Source: Streptomyces sp. DvalAA-43 (GTDB lineage: Bacteria > Actinomycetota > Actinomycetes > Streptomycetales > Streptomycetaceae). From it: 64,000 bases of DNA. How positions within the stretch are numbered: the first letter of the stretch is position 1; every line of letters begins with the position of its first letter. The position numbers and the translations under genes are program-made. The DNA is taken from NCBI RefSeq assembly GCF_900091725.1, contig NZ_FMBW01000060.1, forward strand, positions 1 to 64,000. Direction: 5' to 3'. Under the pieces are notes generated by a model. The model made no database searches. It was not told where the DNA came from and saw only the letters and a program-made list of their open reading frames with translations. Of this stretch, positions 34,998 through 44,039 are shown piece by piece.

Positions 34998-35639
34998 ATG
35001 TCTGTGGCCGAACTACTGGAAGCGGCGATCGCCGACATACGGCGACAGGGCTACGATCCGGCGGTCCTGGCGGACGAGAGCTGTGTCCGGACGTTCGCCG
35101 ACCTCCTGCAGACCGGATCCCGGAACTGGGATCTGGTCGCCGACGCGGTCGCCGGCACTCCGCCCGATGTCGAGCTGGCCGGGCGGATCCTGCGGACGAA
35201 GCTGACGTTCGAGGACAACCGCAATCCGCACATCACCTCCTTCGAGCAGGACGTACGGATCGCCAGGGATTCCCGGGCACAGGGACACCAGCTCGGGAGC
35301 GACGCGTTTCTGCTGGCGGTCGGTCCGGTGCGGCCGGCCTTGTACCGGGCCCAGATGTCTGCCGTCAACGCTGTGGACAGCGCGCTGCCCGACGCCTCCG
35401 AGCTGGCGGGCTTGCCCGGCCGGGCCAATGAGCTACGGGGCCGGGCCCGCACCCGCTGGGGCGGGGCGCGGCTGGAGCAGCGGACAGCGGAACTCGACAG
35501 CCGGGCCGCCGCGCTGACGGCGGGCCGGGAGGAGCGGGCCGGGCAGGCACAGCAGCAGGTCGCCCGGTTCGTCGCGGATGTGGCCGCGACTGTGGTGCTG
35601 TTCAACGACACATTCGGGATCTACCGCCGACAGCCCTGA
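34998..35639 (+). CDS. Hypothetical protein, coiled-coil rich
   Basis: A 213-residue protein starting MSVAELLEAAIADIRRQGYD with GGAGG nine bases upstream. The middle contains FEDNRNPHITSFEQDVRIAR. The C-terminal half (residues 135-195) is a long charged helical stretch (LEQRTAELDSRAAALTAGRE ERAGQAQQQVARF). No membrane segment or known domain is visible. Its function is unknown. Confidence 0.6.
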   Translation: MSVAELLEAAIADIRRQGYDPAVLADESCVRTFADLLQTGSRNWDLVADAVAGTPPDVELAGRILRTKLTFEDNRNPHITSFEQDVRIARDSRAQGHQLGSDAFLLAVGPVRPALYRAQMSAVNAVDSALPDASELAGLPGRANELRGRARTRWGGARLEQRTAELDSRAAALTAGREERAGQAQQQVARFVADVAATVVLFNDTFGIYRRQP

Positions 35640-36293
35640 GCTCGTTCGTTACGGTCGCCCGGGCTTTCGTAAGGCGTACTGTCGGCACCTCGCCATCCGC
35701 CACGCCGCCGGGAAGAACATCAGGCGACCCGAGACCGTCACCCCGTGATCGGGTGGGACCAAAGAGGACAAGCTCGGCCCTCGCACTGCTCCATGTGGCG
35801 GGCGACAGCTTCCGCGTCCCGGGCGATGATCTTCTGCTGGAGATTGCTGATCTCGGCGGGGTGTGCTCCCGTTCCCGGACAACGGTGCGGCCGATCGTGC
35901 CGTCCGGTCCGGCTGAGGTGGCGATCCGCGGCCCGGCGGTGTCGGGGCGAGCCAGTGGCTCTGTACATATCGATGGGTTCTGGCTCAACTTCGGGCTGAG
36001 TGACGCTCCGTTACAGCTGGACATCGAAGAGAGCGATGGAAGGGGGCGGCGGGGCAAGCACCGCGCGAAGGGCGTGAGTACGGCTCGCCACTGCTTCCAG
36101 CCCTCCGGGCCGACCCAGTCCGAGGCTGGGCCCATCCTCGTCGTCGGCGATGCGGGCGAGGGCATCATCGGCGAGTGCGCGAAGGTCGGAAGGGAACAGG
36201 GCATAGGTGTTTCCGGGCCGTAGGGCGTTTCGACGGCGTCGCCTTCCGGTCCTGGCCGCGACGGGGTTCGGTGCCCGCGTGCAGCCACTCTGT
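35640..36293. other. No confident gene
   Basis: Both strands have long open frames. The minus-strand tail ending at 36011 (DLRALADDALARIADDEDGP, then VASRTHALRAVLAPPPPSIA) looks like a possible C-terminus of a lost gene cut off by the repeat at 36294. The plus-strand frame to 36223 is equally open. I cannot choose between them. Confidence 0.3.
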
Positions 36294-36452
36294 CCTCCGT
36301 CCGCGTGGACCGGACTCACGTGCCCGGCAGCCCCGGAAGCGGCACCGGCCCGCCAGGTGGGAGACCGCCAGGTTTCGGCCGAAACCCGCTGTGGCGCTTG
36401 TCCATGAGGGAGTCGGCAGAGAACGGTTGTACTCGACCGGCCGGTGATTGCG
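36294..36452 (+). repeat. Direct repeat, copy 1 (upstream of glycosyltransferase operon)
   Basis: About 159 bp that align with 40416-40574 at roughly 140 of 160 positions (19 differences counted by eye, one of them a one-base gap). Conserved blocks include CTCACGTGCCCGGCAGCCCC and AGGGAGTCGGCAGAGAAC. Copy 1 ends 255 bp before the glycosyltransferase start. Copy 2 ends 34 bp before a lasso precursor gene. A shared promoter or regulator-binding module is the simplest explanation. Confidence 0.8.
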
Positions 36453-36706
36453 TCCCACTCCTTGGCGCGGGCGGCAGCCTGGAGAACGCCCTGGTAGCCG
36501 GATGACGCCCCTCGACCGCGTCGGGCCGGTGACACAGGAGGACATTGCTGCCACCCTGAGCGTATGAGTACGGGGAAGGCCCAGCTTCTGAGTACGGACG
36601 TTGCTCCACGGCTCCAGGAAGGCGACGCCACCTCCCTGGCCCAACTACCCACGCCCTTAACCCCCGTGGTCTGGTCTCACCGATCGTAGATTCTCAGGGA
36701 GGCACG

Positions 36707-37753
36707 ATGACCGGCCGAGTGATCTACGCGTCGTTCGAGTTCCAGTTCCCGCTGGGCGGCATTCGCGTGCTGAACCAACAGGTCTCGCTGCTGCGGGCCG
36801 TCGGCGTCGAGGCGTTCCGCTGGACGCCCACGCCGGGATTCCGCTACACGTGGTTCGACGACGACGTGCCGACGCTGTCCGGCATGACCTTGGACCTCGG
36901 GCCCGAGGACGTGCTCGTGCTGCACGAGGTCAGCGTGGTCCCCGACCACGACCCGGCACCCGGCGGCCACAAGGTCATCTACTCGCAGGGGCACTACGTC
37001 AACTTCCTGACCTGCCCCGACCCCGGCCCGTATCCGGGCTGGTCGGTCCGGCCGGCTCTGTGGACGATCTCGAAGGCGGGCGTCGACATGTTCCGCCGCG
37101 CCCTGCCTGAGTTCGAACCGCACCTGGTGCCGAACGTCATTGACACCGATTTGTTCCGACCGGCATCGACCGAGCGGGTTCGGCGCATCGCGTGGATGTC
37201 CCGCAAACGCCCGATCGAAAGCACGCTGCTCCGCCGTCTGTTCCACGCCGACCCGCGGTCCAAGGGCGTCGACCTGCACGACATCCACGCGGTTCCCCAC
37301 GAGGAGGTCGCTCGCGTCCTGTCCGACACGTCGGTGTTCATCGCGTTGGGAGCGCCCGAGGGCGAAGGCTTCGGATTGCCGCCGGCCGAGGCGATGGCCA
37401 GCGGCTGTCTGGTGACCGGTTACGCCGGTGGCGGCGGAGCGGAACTGTTCGACTCGCCGTCTGCGTGGCGGATTCCGGAGCTCGAAACGGATCGGTTGGC
37501 GGACAAGGCCCTTGAGCTGCTCGACCTGCCCGGCCAGGACGAGGTGCGGCAGGCGGGCCGTCAGTGGGTCGCCGACCGGTACACCACCCAGGCCGCCGTC
37601 GAGGCACAGATCGAGGGCATCCGCAAAGCGCGTGCCCTCCCCGGCGGTGCGGCGCTGGCCACCCATCCGGCTGCCTGGATGGAGGAGTTGGTGAGGCGCT
37701 TCCCGGTGCCGCCGGAGACGTACGCCCGGGTGGAACCACCGGCCGCTTCCTAA
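36707..37753 (+). CDS. Glycosyltransferase, GT4-like
   Basis: A 348-residue protein with GT-B character. The N-terminal domain has VIYASFEFQFPLGGIRVLNQ (glycine loop for the acceptor or nucleotide). The C-terminal donor site reads LGAPEGEGFGLPPAEAMASG near residue 215-234, the EGFGLPxxEAMA motif of GT4 enzymes. ATG 36707 has GGGAGG upstream. It heads a three-gene operon with an acyltransferase and a P450, and lies between two copies of a 160-bp repeat. It would transfer a sugar to a small-molecule or peptide acceptor. Confidence 0.85.
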   Translation: MTGRVIYASFEFQFPLGGIRVLNQQVSLLRAVGVEAFRWTPTPGFRYTWFDDDVPTLSGMTLDLGPEDVLVLHEVSVVPDHDPAPGGHKVIYSQGHYVNFLTCPDPGPYPGWSVRPALWTISKAGVDMFRRALPEFEPHLVPNVIDTDLFRPASTERVRRIAWMSRKRPIESTLLRRLFHADPRSKGVDLHDIHAVPHEEVARVLSDTSVFIALGAPEGEGFGLPPAEAMASGCLVTGYAGGGGAELFDSPSAWRIPELETDRLADKALELLDLPGQDEVRQAGRQWVADRYTTQAAVEAQIEGIRKARALPGGAALATHPAAWMEELVRRFPVPPETYARVEPPAAS

Positions 37754-37884
37754 TGCTCCGGAGAGACACTACTTGACCGTTCCGACGGGGCCATCCGAGA
37801 GTGGCCCAACGGTCTACGCACATGTTTGAACGCCACCCGAGAAGCCTTGGTGGCGTGGATGTCGTCGTCGACAGGGGAGCGGTG

Positions 37885-39117
37885 ATGCAGGCGCCGGAAC
37901 CGTCCGCTCGTCCGCGCCGCCTGCCGTCGTTGACCGGTATGCGGTTCATCGCGGCGTTCGCCGTGCTGGTATCCCATCTGGCCGGTCAGATCGTCGGATC
38001 GATACACCCCGGTCTGCCGTACCTGATCACGACCCTCGGACCGGTCGGGGTGGCGTTCTTCTTCGTGCTCAGCGGCTTCATCCTCACCTGGGTCGCCGAC
38101 CCGAACGACACCGCCGGACTGTTCTGGCGCCGACGCCTGGTGAAGATCTTTCCGAATCACCTGGTGACCTTCGCGGCCACCGTGGCGCTGATGGCCGCCG
38201 CGGGCGTGCGGATCACGGCGATCAACACGATTCCGCCGCTGCTGCTGATCGAGCCCTGGATCCCCGACTTCGACGCCCTCGGCGGGCTGACCGGAATCAA
38301 CGTGCCGAGTTGGACCCTCGGCTGCGAGTTGGTCTTCTATCTCGCGTTCCCCTGGCTCATCCGCCTCATCGGGCGCATCCGGCCACCGAGGTTGTGGTCG
38401 TGGGCGGCGGGCGTCGCTCTCGCGATCATCGCTGTCCCGTTCGCCGCCCAGGCGCTACCGACGCGGCCGGCCACCTCATGGGACCCGGCGATCGCCGAGT
38501 TGCAGTCCTGGTTCGCCTACAGCCTGCCCTTCACCAGGATTCTCGAATTCGTCCTCGGCATCCTGATGGCGCGCATCGTGATCTCGGGGAGGTGGATCCG
38601 CCTGGGCATGACGCCGGCGTTCCTCCTCACGATCGCCTGCGTGGTGGTCCAGTCCCACCTGCCCGGCGTGTTCCGACTCTGCGCCGGACCGACCGCGTCC
38701 GCACTCGCCCTGCTGATCGCGGCGGGCGCCGCCGCCGACGTACGCACCGCGCGCACGCCCTTCAGCGGTCGGACCATGGTGTGGCTCGGCGAGATCTCGT
38801 TCGCCCTCTACCTCGTGCACTACCTCGTCATCCAGTACGGCCCGATCGACGGCGTGCACGCCACGGGCGAAGTGGTGACCGCCACCCCGTCGACGAGGTC
38901 GGTGCACATCCTGCTCACCGCCGCAATCAGCCTCGCCCTCGCGGCGGCCCTCTACACGCTGGTCGAACGTCCGGCGGTCCGACGCTTCAGTCGGCCGCGC
39001 GGCCGTCGCGCCGGACCCGTCTCGGTCCACGAGGAGAGCCGGCCCCGTACGCGTCGGCGCGATGAGCCCTCCCTCCGTCATCCTGGAGCCGTCACCCATG
39101 ACGAAACCCCGCCCTGA
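37885..39117 (+). CDS. Membrane acyltransferase, acyltransferase-3 family
   Basis: A 410-residue protein with about ten hydrophobic spans. RRLPSLTGMRFIAAFAVLVS HL near the N-terminus holds the conserved R/H of the family, and FFFVLSGFILTW follows in helix 2. ATG 37885 with AGGGGAG upstream is preferred to the in-frame GTG at 37801. The family O-acylates sugars or other hydroxyls on the membrane, so it could acylate the product of the preceding glycosyltransferase. Its 3' end overlaps the P450 gene by 20 bp. Confidence 0.85.
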   Translation: MQAPEPSARPRRLPSLTGMRFIAAFAVLVSHLAGQIVGSIHPGLPYLITTLGPVGVAFFFVLSGFILTWVADPNDTAGLFWRRRLVKIFPNHLVTFAATVALMAAAGVRITAINTIPPLLLIEPWIPDFDALGGLTGINVPSWTLGCELVFYLAFPWLIRLIGRIRPPRLWSWAAGVALAIIAVPFAAQALPTRPATSWDPAIAELQSWFAYSLPFTRILEFVLGILMARIVISGRWIRLGMTPAFLLTIACVVVQSHLPGVFRLCAGPTASALALLIAAGAAADVRTARTPFSGRTMVWLGEISFALYLVHYLVIQYGPIDGVHATGEVVTATPSTRSVHILLTAAISLALAAALYTLVERPAVRRFSRPRGRRAGPVSVHEESRPRTRRRDEPSLRHPGAVTHDETPP

Positions 39118-40315
39118 CCCGGCATCCGAAGTCCCCGAATTCCCGGTCACCCGGCCGGATTCCCGCACCTTCGACCCCGACGAGACCTACGCCCGGCTGC
39201 GCGCCCACTCGCCCGTGTCCCCGGTGCGCTGCCCGGCCGGGATGGACGCATGGCTGGTCAGCCGCTACGAGGACATCCGGAGTGTGCTCACGGATCCCCG
39301 GCTGAGCTCCCGCGGCGCGGGATCGATGCACATGCTGCCCTCCTACGACGGGCGCGACCCGTCCCCGGGCTCGATGATCCAGCTGGACGGCGAAGAGCAC
39401 GCACGGCTGCGACGGCTCCTGATCGGCGAGTTCACCATGCGACGGATGGAGGCGCTGCGACCGTCCGTCCAGCGGATCACCGACCGGCACATCGACGCGA
39501 TGCTCGCCGGGTCGAGCGCCGACCTGGTACGGGACTTCGCGCTGCCTATCCCGTCGCTGGTGATCTGCGAGCTGCTCGGCGTGCCCTACGACGACCACGG
39601 GGCCTTCCAGCGCGACAGCGAGGTGCTGATCGGCTTCGACGCCGACGAGGCCACCCGCGACGCGGCCACCCGGCGGCTGGAGGGCTACCTCGGCGAACTG
39701 ATCACCCGACGCCTGGCCGAGCCGCAGGACGACCTGCTGAGCCGGCTGATCGTCCGCGGCAAGGCGACCGACCGGCCGCTGACCGTACCGGAGCTGGCCA
39801 CGCTCGGCGTACTGCTCCTGGTCGCCGGGCACGAGTCGACCGCCAACATGATCGCGCTCAGCGCCCTCGTACTGATGGCGGACCAGGAACGGACGGCCGC
39901 GCTACGCGCCGCCCCGGACACCATCGGCACCTCCGTGGAGGAACTGCTGCGCTACCTGTCCGTGATCCAGTTCGGGCTGCTGCGGTACGCCACCGAAGAC
40001 GTCACCGTCGGCGCCACCGCGGTGGCGGCGGGAAGCTGGCTGGTCGCCGCGATCCCGTCCGGCAACCGGGACGAGGCCGTGTTCACGGCCCCCGACACCA
40101 TCGACCTGCGCCGACCGCCCCGCACGCACCTGGCGTTCGGTTTCGGTCCGCACCAGTGCATCGGCCAGCAACTGGCCCGGATCGAGCTGCAGGTCGCGCT
40201 GACCACCCTGCTGCGCCGCGTGCCGGGGCTACGGCTGGCCGAGCCGTTGGCGGAGTCCGCCTTCAAGCACAACGACATCGTGTTCGGCCTGCGGAGCCTG
40301 CCGGTCGTCTGGTGA
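39098..40315 (+). CDS. Cytochrome P450
   Basis: A 405-residue soluble bacterial P450. The I-helix AGHESTANM (residue 244 on) carries the oxygen-activating Thr one place from the usual AGxxT spacing, VEELLRYL gives ExxR, and FGFGPHQCIGQQLAR near residue 350 is the haem loop with the Cys ligand. The overall pattern resembles CYP105-type enzymes from Streptomyces. It is translationally coupled to the acyltransferase gene and is followed by repeat copy 2 and the lasso precursor. It probably hydroxylates the pathway product. Confidence 0.9.
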   Translation: MTKPRPDPASEVPEFPVTRPDSRTFDPDETYARLRAHSPVSPVRCPAGMDAWLVSRYEDIRSVLTDPRLSSRGAGSMHMLPSYDGRDPSPGSMIQLDGEEHARLRRLLIGEFTMRRMEALRPSVQRITDRHIDAMLAGSSADLVRDFALPIPSLVICELLGVPYDDHGAFQRDSEVLIGFDADEATRDAATRRLEGYLGELITRRLAEPQDDLLSRLIVRGKATDRPLTVPELATLGVLLLVAGHESTANMIALSALVLMADQERTAALRAAPDTIGTSVEELLRYLSVIQFGLLRYATEDVTVGATAVAAGSWLVAAIPSGNRDEAVFTAPDTIDLRRPPRTHLAFGFGPHQCIGQQLARIELQVALTTLLRRVPGLRLAEPLAESAFKHNDIVFGLRSLPVVW

Positions 40316-40415
40316 CGTCCGGGGCTCCGAGGGCCTTGCGGCGCCCGCCGGCGGCCGCGGCCACCGGGGGCCTCGTCCTCCCGCGTTCCCCTCTGGCCGG
40401 ATCCAGCCCCTCCGC

Positions 40416-40574
40416 CCTCCGTCCGCGTGGACCGGCACTCACGTGCCCGGCAGCCCCGGGAGCGGCACCGGCCCCCCAGGTGGGAGACCATCAGGTTCCG
40501 GCCGAAGCCTCCGGCACCGTTTGTCCATCAGGGAGTCGGCAGAGAACAGTTGTACACGACCGGCCGATGATTCC
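40416..40574 (+). repeat. Direct repeat, copy 2 (upstream of lasso precursor)
   Basis: The partner of 36294-36452. It ends just before the ribosome binding site of the lasso precursor gene, so it should contain that gene's promoter and leader. The most diverged part between the copies is an 18-bp block near 40505-40523 (eight differences). The flanks on both sides of it are nearly identical. Confidence 0.8.
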
Positions 40575-40607
40575 GTTCAACTCCCCTGTGAACGAGAGGA
40601 CATCGTC

Positions 40608-40724
40608 ATGACCGACGTGTACGAGCCCCCGATGCTGATCGAACTCGGTGACTTCGGGGACCTCACCCGGGGCTTCGACATCGGCAACCAGTCCGACGCC
40701 CACGGCTACTACCTCGCCCCCTGA
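40608..40724 (+). CDS. Lasso peptide precursor
   Basis: A 38-residue RiPP precursor. The leader has the actinobacterial lasso signature YxxPxLxxxGxFxxxT at Y5, P8, L10, G14, F16, T20, with Thr at the penultimate leader position. The predicted core is GFDIGNQSDAHGYYLAP (17 residues): Gly1 could form the isopeptide with Asp9, giving a nine-residue ring and an eight-residue tail with Tyr13 and Tyr14 as possible plugs. GAGAGGA lies seven bases before the ATG. A lasso cyclase fragment starts 12 bp downstream. I know of no characterised lasso peptide with this core. Confidence 0.88.
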   Translation: MTDVYEPPMLIELGDFGDLTRGFDIGNQSDAHGYYLAP

Positions 40725-40736
40725 GGAACCGGGCCA

Positions 40737-40975
40737 ATGAGCGGTCACCGGCGGACCTGGTTCGTGGGCCTTCCGGACACCGAAGCCGGGTCCGCGACGG
40801 CCGCGGTGTGGGGCACGGCCGAGTGCCGTGCCCCACACCGCCCCAGCGGGCGTCCCTGGATCCTCGGCGACTGGCCGGCCGACGAGTCGGTCACCGTCCA
40901 GGCCGGGCCGGTCACGCCGGCCGTGCTCGGCACCTCCGACGCCGCCTGCGTGGCGGCCAGCGACTGCATTCCCGC
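40737..40975 (+). pseudogene. Lasso cyclase (asparagine synthetase-like, C protein), N-terminal fragment
   Basis: The start is preceded by GAGGA. The translation WFVGLPDTEAGSATAA, then PHRPSGRPWILGDWPADESV and GPVTPAVLGTSDAACVAAS match the N-terminal glutamine-amidotransferase-like domain of lasso cyclases (WFVVLPD and SGRPWLVG patterns). At about 40975 the sequence becomes the tail of an IS701 transposase on the other strand. The frame stays open to 41093 only by chance. The ATP-binding synthetase domain that closes the ring is missing, so no ring could form with this copy. Confidence 0.75.
40803..40841. promoter_or_regulatory. 17-bp perfect hairpin inside the start of the cyclase gene
   Basis: GCGGTGTGGGGCACGGC (40803-40819) pairs perfectly with 40825-40841 around the loop CGAGT. 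It starts 66 bases into the cyclase frame, right after the precursor gene. It may attenuate transcription so that more precursor than cyclase is made, or protect the precursor mRNA. Confidence 0.6.
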
Positions 40976-41935
40976 TGTCCGAAGGGTCAGGACCGCGAAC
41001 CGCGAGATCTTGGCCCTGGCCGCCCTGGCCGCCCTGCCGCCAGGCCACCTCGGCAAAGCGGCCGGGGCAGCGGCATCGACATCGGCAGCGTGAAGAGAAA
41101 GAGACCGCGGCGCCGTTCGGTACCGGGCCGGCGTCGGTGGACCCAGTCCTGCGTAATCCGGCTGCCGGGGCTCGCGATGTCCAGCTCGTGGGCGCGACTT
41201 CTTTCCCGTTCGGAGCCAGCACATAGGACAGGCCCCGCTCCTCCAGGCCATGGCGGAAGGGAGCGCTGACGCCGTAACCCGCGTCGGCGACCACCACCGG
41301 GGCTCTCGGGCCCCACTCGGTCACGTTGTCCAGCGGCCCGAGCGCGAGCCGCCATTTCTCCTGATGGACGGTGCCGTCCCGGATACCGGCCCGGCGGCAA
41401 CGGCCCGGCTCGTCCGTCCATTCTCGGGGCAGATACAACTGCCGGTCCAGGACCGGACGCAGCATCGGTCGCGGCGTGGACACTGACCGCGACCTGGCAG
41501 TTCGTCCGTTTCCCAAGGGCTCCGCAGCACTGACGGGCCACACCGGCCGAGCTCCGTCCACACTTGGGAAACGACACATCGTCGATCACCCACACCTGTG
41601 TCGTGATCGCCTCGGACAGCCGTCGGGCGATCCGCCGCCGCACCGGCAACGGATCCCACGGCGACTGATTCACGAACTGCTGCAGGGCCTGCACGTTCCC
41701 GTCCGGCAGTCGCCCAGCCATCGGCTGGACCGGCTTACGCCGACCGTCCAGCATCAGGCCCCGCAGACAATATGCACTCCCCGTCGCTGATCCCGCCGCG
41801 GCAGCGACCCGAACACATCACCCACGAACTCCGCCAACTCACCCCGGAGCCGCTCGACATCCCCCAGCTTCACACCCTGAAGATGCCCACCGCCAGGCAA
41901 GATCACCCAAGGTAACGAAGCACTACTAGTCGAAA
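40976..41935 (-). pseudogene. IS701-family element, frameshifted, C-terminal end missing
   Basis: Pieces in several frames make an IS701 transposase: LGDVERLRGELAEFVGDVFG SLPRRDQRRG, then MLDGRRKPVQPMAGRLPDGN VQALQQFVNQSPWDPLPVR, VWVIDDVSFPKCG with the first Asp, VVVADAGYGVSAPFRHGLEE RGLSYVLAP with the second, and weak WRQG and SRFAVLTLRTAG. The last third with the catalytic Glu is gone. The terminal AAGCACTACTAG at 41918 recurs inverted at the end of the other IS701 copy (60979). This insertion, or a deletion beside it, destroyed the lasso cyclase gene. Confidence 0.78.
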
Positions 41936-41941
41936 ACTCAT

Positions 41942-42103
41942 CTACCACCAGTTGTCGTAGGTGCCGTTGGGCTTGGCACGGTATGGGTAGCGGCCGAGTT
42001 TCCGGCCGCGCCGCACTCGGCGCCCGCACAGCAGCACCACGGCGAAGATGGTCAAGAAGAGCAGTGCGACCCCGCTGCCGCCGAGTATCAGTGCTGTCTC
42101 CAT
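41942..42103 (-). CDS. Small single-TM protein
   Basis: A 53-residue frame: METALILGGSGVALLFLTIF AVVLLCG is a membrane segment, followed by a basic tail RRVRRGRKLGRYPYRAKPNG and TYDNWW. The composition suits a small membrane protein, but no strong ribosome binding site is present and I know no family. A hairpin lies upstream. Confidence 0.4.
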   Translation of the reverse strand: METALILGGSGVALLFLTIFAVVLLCGRRVRRGRKLGRYPYRAKPNGTYDNWW

Positions 42104-42207
42104 CGGCTGAGTGTATGAGACAACAGGGACAGAGGGCAGCCGAGATACAGCCCGACGGGGCAGCCAGCCCCCAAGTGGTGCCAGAACTCGGGGGCTGGCG
42201 TGGGACG

Positions 42208-42241
42208 GGGGCTGGGGTGCTCGGGGAAGCACCCCAGCCCC
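42208..42241. terminator. 14-bp GC hairpin
   Basis: GGGGCTGGGGTGCT (42208-42221) pairs with AGCACCCCAGCCCC (42228-42241) around CGGGGA. No T tract follows. It lies between a small minus-strand gene and a plus-strand gene start, so it could also be regulatory. Confidence 0.5.
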
Positions 42242-42273
42242 GCCGCCCGCGATGTCCAGGGTGAAACCGCTCA

Positions 42274-42640
42274 GTGGCGTCACCGTACTCGTACGATCTC
42301 GCGGTGAAGATCTGGTCGGAGCACCCTGCTGAGACCGACGTCGAAGCGGTCGTTCACGGCTACTTCAGCCTGGTTCGGGCCGGGAGGATCCCTGAGGCCG
42401 AACAGCTCATCGATGACCACCCGGTCCGACATGTGCTCAAGTCGCTGTGGACCGGTTCCGTCGAAGCGAGTGCAGATGAGGGCGAGGCGAGCGGCAGCCC
42501 TGCTGCCGACGAGTGGGAGCAGGACCTGTCCTGGCTCGGCGAAATCAATCTCGCGGACTTCCACTGGGGCCACACCGGCAGCAATTTCTACGTCGAGATC
42601 ACCTACCGCGCGCAGGTAATCGAGTGGCATTGGGCTTCCG
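42274..42640 (+). pseudogene. Hypothetical protein, 3' end disrupted
   Basis: From GTG 42274 the translation (DLAVKIWSEHPAETDVEAVV HGYFSLVRAGRIPEAEQLID, then WEQDLSWLGEINLADFHWGH) reads as protein for about 120 residues and then loses character near 42640, where Tn3-type sequence approaches. I do not recognise the family. The frame continues to 42849 without protein-like sequence. Confidence 0.45.
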
Positions 42641-42769
42641 GGTCAGGCCCACCGACGCCGGCCGGGTCCTCACGGGACCGGCCACGTACTGGTAGGGCAC
42701 GCGAAAGAGCAGCACGATCCGCGTGTCAGCGCAATCCTCCCGCTGGCGGACCATCACATGCTGTCGATC

Positions 42770-44021
42770 AAGGACCCGACCAGCCCGAGCACCCCGCTCC
42801 CGTCCCACTCCAGCCCCGTGACCTGCAATTTCAGGTTGGAGAAGGCTGAGTGCCGCATCCCAAGATCGTCTGAGGCAGGGGTACGAGCTGTCGTACACGG
42901 CGAACCAGCACTTCTCCATCGTGCTGCTGAACGAGGCGATCGCCGACCTGGTCAACGCGCACGCCCGCCTCGACATCTCGCAGGCGTGGGGCGATGGCAC
43001 CGCCGTGGCCGCCGACGGCACCCACATGGACACCTACCTCGACAACCTGCTGTCCGAGACGAGCGTCCGGTACGGAAAGCCGGGTGGCGTCGCCCGCCAC
43101 CACATCTCCGACACCTACATCGCGCTGTTCACGCACTTCATCCCGTGCGGGGTGTGGGAAGCCGTCTGCATCATCGAGGGCCTGCTGAAGAACTCCTCCG
43201 AGGCGAAGCCGACCACGGTGCACGCGGACGCCCAAGGCCAGTCCCAGCCGGTGTTCACGCTCGCGCAGCTGTTGGGCTTCGATCTCATGCCCAGACTCAT
43301 GAACTGGGAGGAACTGACCTTCTGCCGGCCCAGCAAGACCACCGAGTACGCGCACATCGACGCACTGTTCGGCGAGCCGGGCAAGAACGTCATCGACTTC
43401 GACCTGATCGAGTCCCGGTTCCGGCACCTGATGAAGGTCGCGGTCTCCGTACGGTAGGGAGCAATCTCCTCGTCCACGCCGCTCAAGCGGCTGCGCTCGG
43501 GCTCCAGGAAGAACGCCACCTAAGCCGCCCTCCGAGAGGTTGGCCGCGTGATCCGCACCGTGCAGCTGCTGCGCTACCTCTCCGATCCGGCGCTTCGCCG
43601 ACGGGTGACCGCGGCGACGGACAGGACGGAGTCGTTCAACGCGCTCTCCCAGTGGACCGGCCTCGGCAACCGTGGCGTCATCGCCGACAACGACCCCATC
43701 GAGCAGGAGAAGGCGATGAAGTTCAACGCGCTGCTCACGAACGCGGTGATCTTCCACAATGTCCTGGACATCGCGGAGATCGTGCGGCAACTACTGGAAG
43801 AAAGACGGGAGATCGACCCCGAGGACCTGGCCCACATCTCGCCCTACCTGACCGAGCACATCAACCGGTTCGGCGAGTACAGCACGCACGAACTCGGCAT
43901 CCAGCCCGATGCGTACGACCCGGAGCTGGGCGTCGACTTCACCCAGCTCCGAGACCAGGACCGACCGCCGCCGGTCTCGGCCAAGCCGCCTGAGCCGGCC
44001 TCGGGCGGATCGGCATCATGA
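42770..44021 (+). pseudogene. Tn3-family transposase TnpA, C-terminal portion
   Basis: In one frame, 42870-42920 gives QGYELSYTANQHFSIVLLNE and continues AIADLVNAHARLDISQAWGD GT (first Asp region), then HADAQGQSQPVFTLAQLLGF (second Asp). After a frameshift near 43457, 43548-44021 gives LIRYLSDP-like start VIRTVQLLRYLSDPALRRRV, then QEKAMKFNALLTNAVIFHNV with the Glu region, and the family C-terminus. The N-terminal 600 or so residues are lost. Inactive. Confidence 0.82.
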
Positions 44022-44039
44022 AGGTCATGGACGAGACCG

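Noticed and set aside
35753..36223. A 156-codon plus-strand gene before the first repeat copy
   Set aside because: The opposite strand is equally open and more protein-like at its end; no start signal or family match favours either.
40976..41093. Continuation of the lasso cyclase frame to 41093
   Set aside because: From about 40976 the opposite strand reads as IS701 transposase tail, and the plus-strand protein loses similarity to cyclases and becomes Ala-rich.
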